From Pseudeuparius sepicola (taxonomy: Eukaryota; Arthropoda; Insecta; Coleoptera; Anthribidae), in contig OY987299.1 in NCBI GenBank assembly GCA_963920635.1, positions 18,403,401 to 18,467,400 of the forward strand: DNA of 64,000 bases, in the 5' to 3' direction. Both the position numbers and the translations under genes were made by a program. The notes beneath the pieces are model-generated. The model ran no database searches, had not been told where the DNA came from, and was given only the letters and a program-made list of their open reading frames with translations. This document shows, piece after piece, positions 22,855 to 34,306 of the stretch (its first letter is position 1; every line of letters starts with the position of its first letter).

Positions 22855-23400
22855 TGTCACACCGGGCTAGAAAATGCCCTGTGTTTGCTATACGAGAGAA
22901 ACCTTGTTGTCCCTCGCGGCTTGCAGGGGATCCTTGAGGGAGACGACTGGCAGCGGCGGCTGAACGTAGGTCACTAACGACACGAGGTATTTATAAAACT
23001 TGGTTTTATTCACACGACTCACAGTACGGCGTTAAGGACGGAAATAAAACGTCATCACCTCGCGACGACCTTCATTTGACCGTGTTCCTAACTAGGATAA
23101 ATGTTGCTAAAACAGAAATTGGGTACTGGAGTGCAAAAATTGCGCAAGTGTCTGTAAGATGGTGCTGGAGTTGGAGAGCGGCCATTGGTACAGAGCGAGA
23201 ATAAAAAGTAATGTTTCGCCTTGCTAAAATAAGTTTCCGTTCCTTATAAGTTGTTTTGTTGCCCGGCAAGGTCGTTGGTCGGAACCAGGGGTCTAGGGGG
23301 AGGCAGGCGGACCGACCCCCTTTTTATACAAATAACAGCACATCGCTTCCATCCTGGCGTATTTTGGGATTGAAACTGTGAATTGTTAAACACAAAATAA
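22855..23400 (-). mobile_element. LTR-like block, minus orientation (uncertain)
   Basis: Read on the minus strand, this GC-richer block has a TATA-type TGTATAAAAA (23321-23330), then about 310 nt later a polyadenylation signal AATAAA (within 23002-23011), and ends GTGTGACA at 22855. That order resembles U3-R-U5 of a solo LTR. I cannot find the matching 5' edge or a target duplication, and no primer-binding site or polyprotein adjoins. Confidence 0.3.
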
Positions 23401-23594
23401 TAATATGAATATTTACGCTCCTTTATTTTTCTATATTTTTTCATAGTTATTAAGAATATTGTTGAGTAAAATATTAAGTAAGAGGACTACCTACCGGCTG
23501 TCAAATCTACTGTCATGACATAATAATTCTCCCTCAAAACCGCATGAATGATCACAATACTTACCCTAACTGACATTTAGAATTTATGTCTCTA

Positions 23595-24230
23595 TAGTTT
23601 TATCTTTTATCATTCTATTAACTTTTCATTAAATACTTAATATTGATAAACCGAAAGAAATTAAAATTCTGTATTTGATCCAAAGTTGCTGATATCTTAA
23701 TATATGTATTATTTTGTCATACATTTAGAGTAATGGAAAATGTAATGTAAATAAATTTATAGGTACTACCATAGAAGAATTTACGTAGTAGATTCTTCTA
23801 TGGCACTACCTAAATGCTTGCCGGTACATCAACTTTGTGTCAAACAGAATTTTAAAGCGTTAATATAATTTTCTTTTGAAAAAGACATATTCTTATCGAT
23901 ATTTTTTAGTAATAATAAAAAGTTAATAAAATTATAGAATGATACTCGTATATTATGTTGTTTAGCTAGTGATATAAAATAGTTTTTACGAAGTAATGAC
24001 TTTTTAATAAAATTTTAAGAAATTTTATAAATAGGAAATAGGCGCTTATGTAACATTAAAATAGAAACGACTTTTTCAAGTTAAACGTTTTGAAATTGTA
24101 ACAAATAAGCCAATTTTTAGGGATTTTATTTTTTAAATATAATTTTTGACAGATAGCGAAAGTCACGTGACCACGTTTGAGTCGGTTATTTTTCCTCGTT
24201 TTTAATCGAAAGGTAACCCCAAAGTTAACT
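23595..24230. mobile_element. Decayed, internally deleted copy of the 1718-3803 foldback
   Basis: Both arm types are present: TTATCATTCTATTA near 23608 in one orientation, then GGTACATCAACTTTG, TTTTGAAAAA-ACATATTCTTATCG and AAAGTCACGTGACCACGTTTGAG running to GGTAACCCCAAA near 24220. The outer TACAGTGTCC ends are lost. A small palindrome (23771-23803) has been inserted into it. Confidence 0.6.
23771..23803. mobile_element. 33-bp palindrome with imperfect 7-bp TSD (nano-palindrome, weak)
   Basis: ATAGAAGAAT and ATTCTTCTAT pair around an 11-nt loop. The flanking 7-mers TACTACC (23764-23770) and CACTACC (23804-23810) agree at 6 of 7. The corresponding position in the related arm at 3300-3315 has no insert, so this is an insertion, but its exact limits are less clear than for the other cases. 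Confidence 0.4.
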
Positions 24231-25969
24231 GCATATGTGTTCTATTATTATCCGTTAATGAAAAAAATATGTTTAAATTAATAAAAAGATACATTTTGCA
24301 CCATCTTCATTTTTTCCAAAAAGGTTTAACCAACTTTTGTTTGACGTTCGATTGTTTTTTTCCAAACGACATTACATTGTTTGGAAAAAACTGCAACAAA
24401 CTGGTTTTTAAATCATTAATTTGTCTCAAAAAATACGGAATGGTTAAAGTGAATGTTCCTATCACCTTCAGGCGGACACCCTGTACCTAATAAAAATATT
24501 ATTAAACAAATAATAGTACTTTTTGAAATTGAGCCCATGTGTTGACAGGTGGCCGTGATTACAGCCCAAAAGTAAAGTTACACACATTGTTTAATGTGCT
24601 TTTTGAACCTAACAAAAAAAAGTTTATCAAAATCGGTAAACAAATAAAGATATTTTACCAGGGTGGTAACTCCTTAACGGAGGTCACACTGTAGATGTTT
24701 AACATATAGGTACAGAAGATGTTCTTTCGCATCAATATATCGTTTTCTTTTTTCATTTTTTATTTTCGAGATATGTATTTATCTTAATTATTGCGTTACT
24801 TAAAATGTGTGTTTGAATGTAGTGTTAATGCAAACGAAGAAACACCTTATGTACACATAAAAGACCATGTTTCATTTCATTGAAAAAACTATACATAATT
24901 TTGTAGAACTTTTAAGCCAGCAATACTATACCTACAGAAAACGTAAAGATATGCCTTTAACAGTAAAAAACACAGTAGACATTCAAGTGACCTTGAAAAT
25001 GTCGTCTGCCTACAAGTGAAAACGTGCGTCTTACATTGCACCTCATATGCTTCAACTTTTATGTGATTTTTTGCGATTTTCGTTTTTGAGATATTTATAA
25101 TAGCTGCATTTATTAAAATGGAACACCCGGTATAGATAATTTTCGACATACCTATACATATAGAGACATAGACATATGAATCCTCCCCTAATGTCAGTTT
25201 ATATGCTAACGATTGTGTTTTCCTCACGAAAAATACATCACGGCGCATACGTATAAATAATGCAAAGTCAACTAAAGCAGTTTTTAGTGCCGCCGTGTAC
25301 CTTTCAAGCTAAAAATCAATGAACCATTGCTAAAAAGAGAGGGGTTAAAATCACAAATCGGAGTCTTTGAGCTACGGGGGTCTCCCGAATATACCTTTTG
25401 AAGTTTTATATTATTTTAATATTAAAAATTTCAATTCATAGTATATAATAATATGGAAGTAATACAAAAACATAAAAAAGTAATCAGACAGCTTAGTTGC
25501 TTAAATATTATATCGCCAAAACGTAAAATTGATCATATGAACATAATATATATTATGTAATTATTAAACTGGACCTGTAACAACAGCGTCAACCGTTCAT
25601 CGATCGTCTGTTTTTCGCGCCATCTGATAAACAATAGCTACACTTTTGGTATTCCCGCTGCATAATTTAAGGGTATTTTGCCTATGTTTTTTATTTACAA
25701 CAAGACTGGATAATTACAATGTTTATTACCGTGTTTTCGTTCCGAGCATATTCCGAAACCTATGCCAATCTTAACGAAGGTAAAATTCCGGCTCAAGTGA
25801 CAAAATAGACGAATTTATGCCGGCATAAAGTTTGAAATTAAAAAAAAATTCTCGCCCATAACTTTTAAACTAGTGTCATTAGTATCTATGGATATTTTAA
25901 AAATACCCGTGTTTTTTGTAATCCTTTGAAATTCGCTACTTTTTCCAGCTAGTTGGAAATAAAAATACA
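24231..25969. other. AT-rich stretch with element ends, no gene
   Basis: GGACACCCTGTACC near 24475 is the right end of an ACAGGGTG-type element whose left side is not visible. ACACCCGGTATA near 25125 is a degenerate form. An 18-bp palindrome ACATAATATATATTATGT lies near 25541. No reading frame has recognisable sense. Confidence 0.4.
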
Positions 25970-26064
25970 TTGATACAGGCAACCAAACATACAATGGCGA
26001 GGCCCCCCTTAAGGACACGCATCCTGGCGACCAGGGCGGCGACTCGGACGGGCGAGGGAGGCAG

Positions 26065-28150
26065 GCTTTACGCGACCGTTCGGACCTACGGCGAACGGGC
26101 CGCGGATCCGGAGAACCGGACTTCCCAAAACACGTCTTCAACCCTCGACTACCCAGCGCTCCAAGGATGGCGAAAATACGCCGATGTCCTTGCAGCTAAC
26201 TTGGGGAACTCTACCTACCTGTTTCGACCATGGTGACGAAAACGCCGGTGCCTTGGTTTCCACAGGGGAACAGTCGAGGATCGAATGGTAACTATAAGAA
26301 GCCGATGCTTTACGCGACCGTTCGGACCTACGGCGAACGGGCCGCGGATCCGGAGAACCGGACTTCCCAGAACACGTCTTCAACCCTCGACTACCCAGCG
26401 CTCCAAGGATGGCGAAAATACGCCGATGTCCTTGCAGCTAACTTGGGGAACTCTACCTACCTGTTTCGACCATGGTGACGAAAACGCCGGTGCCTTGGTT
26501 TCCACAGGGGAACAGTCGAGGATCGAATGGTAACTATAAGAAGCCGATGCTTTACGCGACCGTTCGGACCTACGGCGAACGGGCCGCGGATCCGGAGAAC
26601 CGGACTTCCCAAAACACGTCTTCAACCCTCGACTACCCAGCGCTCCAAGGATGGCGAAAATACGCCGATGTCCTTGCAGCTAACTTGGGGAACTCTACCT
26701 ACCTGTTTCGACCATGGTGACGAAAACGCCGGTGCCTTGGTTTCCACAGGGGAACAGTCGAGGATCGAATGGTAACTATAAGAAGCCGATGCTTTACGCG
26801 ACCGTTCGGACCTACGGCGAACGGGCCGCGGATCCGGAGAACCGGACTTCCCAAAACACGTCTTCAACCCTCGACTACCCAGCGCTCCAAGGATGGCGAA
26901 AATACGCCGATGTCCTTGCAGCTAACTTGGGGAACTCTACCTACCTGTTTCGACCATGGTGACGAAAACGCCGGTGCCTTGGTTTCCACAGGGGAACAGT
27001 CGAGGATCGAATGGTAACTATAAGAAGCCGATGCTTTACGCGACCGTTCGGACCTACGGCGAACGGGCCGCGGATCCGGAGAACCGGACTTCCCAGAACA
27101 CGTCTTCAACCCTCGACTACCCAGCGCTCCAAGGATGGCGAAAATACGCCGATGTCCTTGCAGCTAACTTGGGGAACTCTACCTACCTGTTTCGACCATG
27201 GTGACGAAAACGCCGGTGCCTTGGTTTCCACAGGGGAACAGTCGAGGATCGAATGGTAACTATAAGAAGCCGATGCTTTACGCGACCGTTCGGACCTACG
27301 GCGAACGGGCCGCGGATCCGGAGAACCGGACTTCCCAAAACACGTCTTCAACCCTCGACTACCCAGCGCTCCAAGGATGGCGAAAATACGCTGATGTCCT
27401 TGCAGCTAACTTGGGGAACTCTACCTACCTGTTTCGACCATGGTGACGAAAACGCCGGTGCCTTGGTTTCCACAGGGGAACAGTCGAGGATCGAATGGTA
27501 ACTATAAGAAGCCGATGCTTTACGCGACCGTTCGGACCTACGGCGAACGGGCCGCGGATCCGGAGAACCGGACTTCCCAAAACACGTCTTCAACCCTCGA
27601 CTACCCAGCGCTCCAAGGATGGCGAAAATACGCCGATGTCCTTGCAGCTAACTTGGGGAACTCTACCTACCTGTTTCGACCATGGTGACGAAAACGCCGG
27701 TGCCTTGGTTTCCACAGGGGAACAGTCGAGGATCGAATGGTAACTATAAGAAGCCGATGCTTTACGCGACCGTTCGGACCTACGGCGAACGGGCCGCGGA
27801 TCCGGAGAACCGGACTTCCCAAAACACGTCTTCAACCCTCGACTACCCAGCGCTCCAAGGATGGCGAAAATACGCCGATGTCCTTGCAGCTAACTTGGGG
27901 AACTCTACCTACCTGTTTCGACCATGGTGACGAAAACGCCGGTGCCTTGGTTTCCACAGGGGAACAGTCGAGGATCGAATGGTAACTATAAGAAGCCGAT
28001 GCTTTACGCGACCGTTCGGACCTACGGCGAACGGGCCGCGGATCCGGAGAACCGGACTTCCCAGAACACGCCTTCAACCCTCGACTACCCAGCGCTCCAA
28101 GGATGGCGAAAATACGCCGATGTCCTTGCAGCTAACTTGGGGGAACTCTA
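26065..28150 (+). repeat. 242-bp satellite, units 1-8 and the first part of unit 9
   Basis: Units start at 26065 and every 242 bp thereafter (26307, 26549, 26791, 27033, 27275, 27517, 27759, 28001). They are nearly identical. The visible variation is a few substitutions, for example CCCAAAACACG versus CCCAGAACACG in units 2, 5 and 9, and a single change near 27391 in unit 6. The unit is GC-rich against an AT-rich background. Each unit shows two forward and one reverse 81-82 codon frames that repeat with the array. Because 242 is not a multiple of three, the array cannot encode one repeated protein. Confidence 0.9.
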
Positions 28151-29066
28151 GAGGAAAGTCGCCTAATTTCGGATGGTTTCCTAATTTCGGATAGTGGTTT
28201 ATCTAAGAAGCCATCTGTTGTTTTAAATTGAAACCTCACCCTATACAGTGCAAAAAGTCAAATTAAGCCCACTATGTAATATTGTGGTGGTACAATCTCT
28301 CTCCATTAGATGGCAGCTCCAAACGTCTAAATTGCATGGCGGAGTTTTATGTTCAGTCGCGTTTTGAGCTGTGTCTATCTTTGAAATAATCGTTCCAGAA
28401 TTTTGTGTTTGCGTCCTAGGTAACTTAATATATTAATTAAGCCGGTATTCTAGTCACAATTAAACAGATTTCAAAAATAACAGTATTGCATTACTCTAAC
28501 CTAAAAAGTGAAAAGGTGCCTAATTTCGGATAGTCTGAAGTTCCTTATTTCGGATACCAGAAACCCAAAATTCTGGCTTAATAAAATATGCTGGTTGCGA
28601 GTAAATTGTTTATTTTCAGAAAAAGTGACAGATCCATTGAAACTGGCTATTATAATGAGGTCAGAGGAAAACAAATGGGATACCTACCTATCCTAATGTC
28701 TCCAATTTTGTTTCGGTTCCGAAACATTGGAAATTACATCAAACAAGCTAATAAAGAAGCTAGAAAAAACGTATGTGTGCGGCTTTTGTTTAAATATATA
28801 GTTTTTACACTTGTAGAAAATAGTCTCTTAATTTCGGATACAGTGTCCGAAATTAGGAACCTTTTTTCAGTCGCACCAAAATGGACCGAATTCATATACA
28901 TTCGTTTTCTTGGAAAAAACAAATGTAGTAAAATTCTTTTGACAATAAATTGTGTTTCATTATAACACGTTGTATATGCTTATATGAAAAAATAAATAAA
29001 AAACACTTCTGTATAATAAATACTTAGTAAATTTAAAGTAGTATCCGAAATTCGGCGACTTTCCCT
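28151..29066. mobile_element. 0.9-kb TA-flanked TIR element inside satellite unit 9
   Basis: It interrupts the ninth unit with TA on each side (28149-28150 and 29067-29068). The TIRs are GAGGAAAGTCGCCTAATTTC at the left and, by complement, AGGGAAAGTCGCCGAATTTC at the right. The word TAATTTCGGATA and its complement recur inside (near 28170, 28185, 28520, 28547, 28830 and 28850), like subterminal binding boxes. TA duplication suggests a Tc1/mariner-type element. No transposase is present, so it is non-autonomous. Confidence 0.75.
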
Positions 29067-29159
29067 TACCTGTTTCGACCATGGTGACGAAAACGCCGGT
29101 GCCTTGGTTTCCACAGGGGAACAGTCGAGGATCGAATGGTAACTATAAGAAGCCGATGC
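29067..29159 (+). repeat. Remainder of satellite unit 9
   Basis: Continues the 242-bp unit from CCTGTTTCGACC to AAGAAGCCGATGC, then departs into unique sequence. Compared with the other units it lacks four bases (CCTA) at the insertion point. Confidence 0.85.
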
Positions 29160-29678
29160 CACTGATGCCCAGTTCTTTGCTGGCGCCGAATTTATACCCG
29201 TCGATCTTGCTGAATCGGCGGGTGAACTTTGATTTGTTACTAGTATTACTTATTAATTGCTCCTTGTATTTACTTTATCGACACTCTCTTGTATGTTTTG
29301 ATGAGGATGTTTTCTAAACATTAAGTTAATTAGGGTCACCCGCCTCCAGGTGTGAAAATAATTAGTTTAACTATTAGAACATAGATGGTTCTCTGTGTCA
29401 CTTTTGTGACAATATAATTATTTTGAACATAAAAAAGTAGGTATTAAATTTAAGGCAAATTTTAACTAAATATTTCTTAAGTATATCTGCACTGATTTAC
29501 AATATTAAATGATACTTATATTAGTACTCACAGTTGTTATAAAAACATATTTGGAATAATTTCTCGAACTAAATCTTCTGCCGTTACATTTGCAGCTTTC
29601 AGAATATGTGGTCAATTCCATCTTATTGCCGCTGGTACTGTCCACTTTTGTTATAAGCATAGATTAAAGGAGCCATAT
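29160..29678. other. Right flank of the satellite, no gene recognised
   Basis: The first ~80 bp stay GC-rich; on the minus strand they can be read as a short open stretch (FSKIDGYKFGASKELGISG) that I do not recognise. This may be the single-copy source next to which the satellite arose. The rest is AT-rich. Confidence 0.35.
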
Positions 29679-29925
29679 ATAGATAGTCAAAACCATTGTT
29701 GAAACCGTCCGCAAAAAATCCCGCTACACCAACTTTCAAACTTTAATTTTGGAGCGAAAACCAACTAAAACAGATAAATTCTAATGTATTGCAGTTCTTA
29801 GGACTGGATGCTAAGTTGATGTAGGTATAGGTATTTTAATTTAGTTATTAGTTTTTATGTCAAATTTTATGCAAAATATTTGGTGTAGCGTGCGGAAATT
29901 TCAACAATAGTTCTGACAGTCTATG
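29679..29925. mobile_element. 247-bp MITE
   Basis: The inverted ends share AGA-AGTCA-AAC-ATTGTTGAAA, then CCGC and CGCTACACCA, over about 50 bp with mismatches. It is AT-rich inside and non-coding. No sure target duplication. Confidence 0.55.
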
Positions 29926-30074
29926 TGTAGCTTTGTCTAAGTTATAAGTTATAAGTAACTTTTTTTTCCATTTTAAAAATATACGAATATAGACATAAAT
30001 CAACAAAGCTGAACTGTCACATTTATCAGCTGATATGTATAAGTGGCGTTTGTTTTCCATGCCCCCCCCATGTC

Positions 30075-30190
30075 GTGACGTCATTCTAATTTTATTATGA
30101 ATTAAGACATTCTAACTAAAAAGCGCACAAAATAAAATAATCAACAAGCTTTTATTTAAAACGGATAATATAAGTTTAGGTTTTCGTTAA
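30075..30190 (-). repeat. R1 fragment
   Basis: GTGACGTCATTCTAA, CACAAAATAAAATAA, AAGCTTTTATTTAA and AATATAAGTTTAGGTTTT match the right-hand blocks of R1 at 18080-18265. Confidence 0.45.
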
Positions 30191-30199
30191 AGTAATTCT

Positions 30200-30780
30200 A
30201 TGTCAAATGACAAAAAACTTGTCGCGCGAAATGTTGGATCGTTTTTTGCCACACATGGTGAAGCAGAGAATAGAGCGGATCCCACTGGTTAGCTCTGGAA
30301 ACGATTTTCTATCGTTGTTTGTTGCACAAACTGTATTCACTTGTCTTGTCACCCTAAGATGGCGAAACGAATTCTCACGTCCGGCGAATTCACGAGTCGC
30401 GATAAATCAGGGGGGCCACCGCACGATCTGCGGCCGCAAAACGACGAGAAAAACGCGCCACATGCGCCAGCGCGCCAGTTTGTCATAATTTGCATTTGTT
30501 ATTACGGCGGACAGCGGAACACGTCCGACTGTCGCGCCGCAGTCACGAAAATGAGAGTTCTCGGACGCCGAGCGCCGGTCCAAGAACCAGGTTGCGACTG
30601 ACAACAATACCGATTTCAAAAATTCGGGTGTATGACGCCGATTCGACAATACCATTGACGAATAGACCATTAAAGTGCCCGTCAGTATGTGTAGATTTGT
30701 GGTAAACCAAATGGCCCAGGCAAGCGGAAACTTGTCGTGAAGGTAGGTAGAAGAGAGAGCGCGTGAGGCCAAATAACAAA
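30200..30780. promoter_or_regulatory. GC-enriched single-copy island
   Basis: Non-repetitive, with many CG words and an ATTTGCATTTGTTATTACGG stretch near 30488. Several overlapping frames up to 121 codons on both strands lack any domain. A candidate regulatory element of the same kind as the other islands. Confidence 0.3.
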
Positions 30781-31022
30781 AGGTGTCGTCAACATACCCA
30801 CCAATATTTAAACTAACATTTTGGCCATTTCTGGCTAAAATTTTGGCAATAAAATAATAAATTAATATGTATATGTAGACTTTTGAGAAAATTCAAAAGT
30901 TTTAATATATCTGCATGCGTATATATATTTAAGGAAGTGCTGTGATTAACAAAGAGATGGTTAAGTATATCATTGGTACTAATCTGTCCATTATAAGAAC
31001 ATTACGAAGTGAAAAAGATTTT

Positions 31023-31260
31023 ATTTAATTTTTAATTGGGGAACCTGAACCAAAATGATTGAAAGACGACTTTTTCAAGTTTCCAAACGAGGAAGATTTA
31101 TTCTCCGAAAACGTTGTTGACGTTATTTTAAGTTAAACGTTCAAACTTTCGTTCATTTACTGTTAAGCATTTATGAAATGTTCTGGCAATTTGAAAAAGT
31201 TGTCTTTTAATCAGTTTGGTTCATAGGTTCCTGTGGCGAAAAACCCAATTAAAAATTAAA
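31023..31260. mobile_element. 238-bp foldback MITE
   Basis: The inverted arms begin TTTAATTTTTAATTGGG and share GGAACCTGAACCAAA and GACGACTTTTTCAA-like blocks, about 70 bp per side with mismatches. Non-coding. Confidence 0.6.
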
Positions 31261-31657
31261 AGGATCTGTTTGCGTCACAAACAAATTTCCGACTATAAAA
31301 ATAAAGATTTTTACATAAAAATTCACCGCTATGACGCTATTGGACCTTATAAGGTGTGTTCTAGAAAGCCGCGGCAAATATAACTTATGTTTTTTTAAAT
31401 GGAACACATTGTATATTTTTGGATTATTGAATTTTACGCATTTTTCTGATTCCAACGAAGTATATAAATATGTTATATGTTTGCTTCAACCGTTCGTTCA
31501 GAACTGAGCCTTTTTGTGCCATGGAAGACAAAAAATAATTATTGACAGTTTGCAAGTATATTCACGCTTTGGAATTAATTAAAGATATCAGAGAAAAATG
31601 AAGAAAGGAAATTGAGAGAAATGAGATATTTTAACATAGTTAATACACTTTTTCCAT

Positions 31658-32544
31658 TTACAAAACGGGCTCCTTAAGATAGATTGTGGGGGTAGCATCT
31701 CGTCATTTGCGAATGACACTGTAATCTTGTATGAATCCAAAACGTGGACAGACCTAAAAATAAAAGTTGAAAGAGATATGAAAAAAGTAAAAAGGTGGTT
31801 TGACGAGATGAACCTCTCAATAAATTTTGATAAAACAAAATACGTACCCTTCAGCTGTAACAAATCCAAAATCCCACAATACAACACACTTAATATAGAT
31901 GCAAACAGAAATTTAAATATTACCTACAGAAGTTGACAATATACGCTACCTAGGCGTGGAAGTTGATAGACATCTAAAATGGAATAAACACACTAGTACT
32001 CTTCTGAAAAAACTTAGACAAATATTATATAAATTCAGACGCTTAAGAAAAATAATGAATTTTGAAGGCATTAAAATGGTATATTACGCTTTGGTTGAGC
32101 CGTTTCTGATGTATGGAATAACAAGCTGGGGAGGTACATATAAATGCCACCTTAAACACTTACAGACAATCCAAAAAACATTTATCAGAATAATATACAA
32201 AAAAAAACAATACACACCCCACTGCAACACTATACATCGATAGCAAAATCTTAAATATCCGACAAAACTTTATATATAGAACTGCGCTATTGCAACATAA
32301 GAAAAAACACAGTTTAACCAAAATTGACCATGGTTATAGAACCAGACACAAGGAACTTATGGGTAATCCAACTTTTAAGTGTACTAAAGATAAAACGCAA
32401 AAGTCGTTCTGGTATATTTCTCCCCACATATATCGCCTCATACCTGAAAACATAAAGAACACAACTAGTAGGTATAAATTTAAAACGCTAATAAAAAATT
32501 GGATAATTCAAAATAATAAAAAATTCGAATATCTATTCTCATAG
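31658..32544 (+). pseudogene. LINE reverse transcriptase 3' fragment (Jockey/CR1 type)
   Basis: The catalytic box reads SFANDTVILY (from 31703), where functional enzymes have FADD, so a catalytic Asp is replaced by Asn. Downstream are the thumb-region signatures of insect non-LTR retrotransposons: YLGVEVDRHLKWNKH (about 31945) and MVYYALVEPFLMYGITSWGG (32076-32135), then a C-terminal tail ending at 32544. The frame shifts near 31936 and 32243. The 5' two-thirds (endonuclease, palm start) are missing, as in typical 5'-truncated insertions. Role when intact: target-primed reverse transcription. Confidence 0.8.
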
Positions 32545-32649
32545 GAAAACATTTCTTACCACAATTATTATATGTTACACAGATATTATAAGTGCACTTA
32601 CCTGTTGTACCTGTACTTGCTTTTGCTTACCTGTAACTTACACTCTATA

Positions 32650-33820
32650 TACAGGGTGATTCATTGGGAATGGGAAATCCCGAAACTGGGGGTAGGGGAG
32701 ACCAAAATATGGCGATTGAGCCCAACATTGCTTAAACAAATGTTGTTTGTTTGAGAGATACAGTGCGTTCAAGTTCTTATTTTTACATTGAATTATGGCT
32801 ATATCTACCAAAATAATCAAGCTGCTGACCTGAAATTTGGCACTGCTATGTTTTTTGGGATGGAGAATAAGCTGAAAATGTAAATTCTACGTATCTCACA
32901 GAGGGCGCCACTTGCGCGGTTTTTGGATCGTGCTTTTACTCGTAACTTTTGTGAGGTTATCTTTTTGGTCCTGCAGGTTTGTCATTTTAGCGCACCTTTT
33001 CATTCTGCAACAAAAAGGTACTCTTGTTCCATAACGCCCAAATCAACCGTTTGCGTTTAAATTGCCAAAACGTGCCCCAAAACACCTGTTGACTTCAATA
33101 TTCGAAAAATAAAATTTTCACCTACTACTTTCAAGTGTTACAGATCAACTGTACATTAAAAATGAAGAAAAAAATGCCAAATGAACATTGGTCGAAACAC
33201 ATTTGTTTTCTTGAAATAGGGTGTCCAAAGTTTGTCGAGTTTCAATCTGTTCCATTTTGAAAGTGAACATTTTTTGGGACATTGTTCATATGGGTTTTTT
33301 TCTTGCTTTAAATGGTACAGTCGTTGTGCAATATTTGAAAGCAGTAGGTGAATATTTTATTTTTCGAATCTTGAAGTCAACAGGTGTTTCGGGGCACGTT
33401 TTGGCAATTTCAACGCAAACGGTTGATTTGGGCGTTATGGAACAAGAGTACCTTTTTGTTGCAGAATGAAAAGATGCACTAAAATGATGGACCTGCAAGA
33501 CCAAAAAGATAACCTCACAAAAGTTACGAGTAAAAGCACGATCCAAAAACCGCGCAAGTGGCGCCCTCTGTGAGATACGTAGAAATTGGCATTTTCAGCT
33601 TATTCTCCATCCCCAAAAACATAGCAGTGCCAAATTTCAGGTCAGCAGCTTAATTATTTTGGTAGATATAGCCATAATTTAATTTAAAAATAAGAACTTG
33701 AACGCACTGTATCTCTCAAACAAACAACATTTGTTTAAGCAATGTTGGACTCAATCGCAATATTTTGGTCTCCCCTACCCCCAGTTTCGGGATTTCCCAT
33801 TCCCAATGAATCACCCTGTA
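32650..33820. mobile_element. ACAGGGTG foldback, 1.17 kb, ~485-bp arms
   Basis: TATACAGGGTGATTCATTGG at the left and its complement at the right, with TATA on both outer sides. Arms 32650-33136 and 33335-33820 match closely, around a loop of about 200 bp. A more diverged single arm of the same family is at 37131-37563. Non-coding; short frames inside are shadows of the arms. It follows directly on the LINE fragment. Confidence 0.8.
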
Positions 33821-33984
33821 TATTCCGGATAGACAAAATACTTCCCTGTTTTGAATAAACAAAATGCCCACGCACTAGTCGTAAGACTTCAGTGGACTAT
33901 CTCTTGTTTATTTCCAAATGCAAGTATTCGTCATTGTAAAAAGTGTAAAATTCTGGAAATAAATATTATTATTTAATTTAAATT

Positions 33985-34306
33985 AAATTTAATTTTTATT
34001 GAAAACGACAATAACATTTAGAAAAAGGATATAGGTATTTTTTATATATATACTTGTGTGGGGTTTTTTAAAAAACAAAATTTATTATGAAAGACCGAGA
34101 AATGTAGAAACCCTGAAAGGTAGAATTCGGGAAGAAATTCACATATTAAATACTGAACACAGCAGTTTTATCGTTGACTCAATAAACAGAAAGTTAGTAG
34201 CAAATAGCAATAAATGCATTGAGCAAGATAGAGGCCGTGTGGAGCATTTGTAATACGTATATCCTTTTTCTAAATGTTATTGTCGTTTTCAATAAAAATT
34301 AAATTT
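33985..34306 (+). mobile_element. 322-bp element with perfect 49-bp TIRs
   Basis: 33985-34033 and 34258-34306 are exact reverse complements (AAATTTAATTTTTATTGAAA inward to AAAAAGGATATA). Between them is little more than the tail of a transposase frame. Perfect TIRs mean recent formation or conversion. It sits inside the outer inverted-repeat element. Confidence 0.75.
34056..34253 (+). pseudogene. C-terminal fragment of a Tc1/mariner-type transposase
   Basis: The frame reads VWGFLKNKIYYERPRNVETL and then KGRIREEI, closing with a stop after GRVEHL. The WG-LK-x(4)-RP-x(3)-LK-x(2)-IREEI arrangement is the end of mariner-like transposases, downstream of the last catalytic acid. No ATG starts it (GTG at 34056 is just the frame edge), and the DDE core is absent. 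It cannot be active. Confidence 0.55.

Noticed and set aside
26065..28194. Repeated 81-82 codon frames on both strands, or a CRISPR-like array
   Set aside because: They recur because a 242-bp DNA unit is repeated; the period is not divisible by three, and there is no alternation of short repeats with unique spacers.
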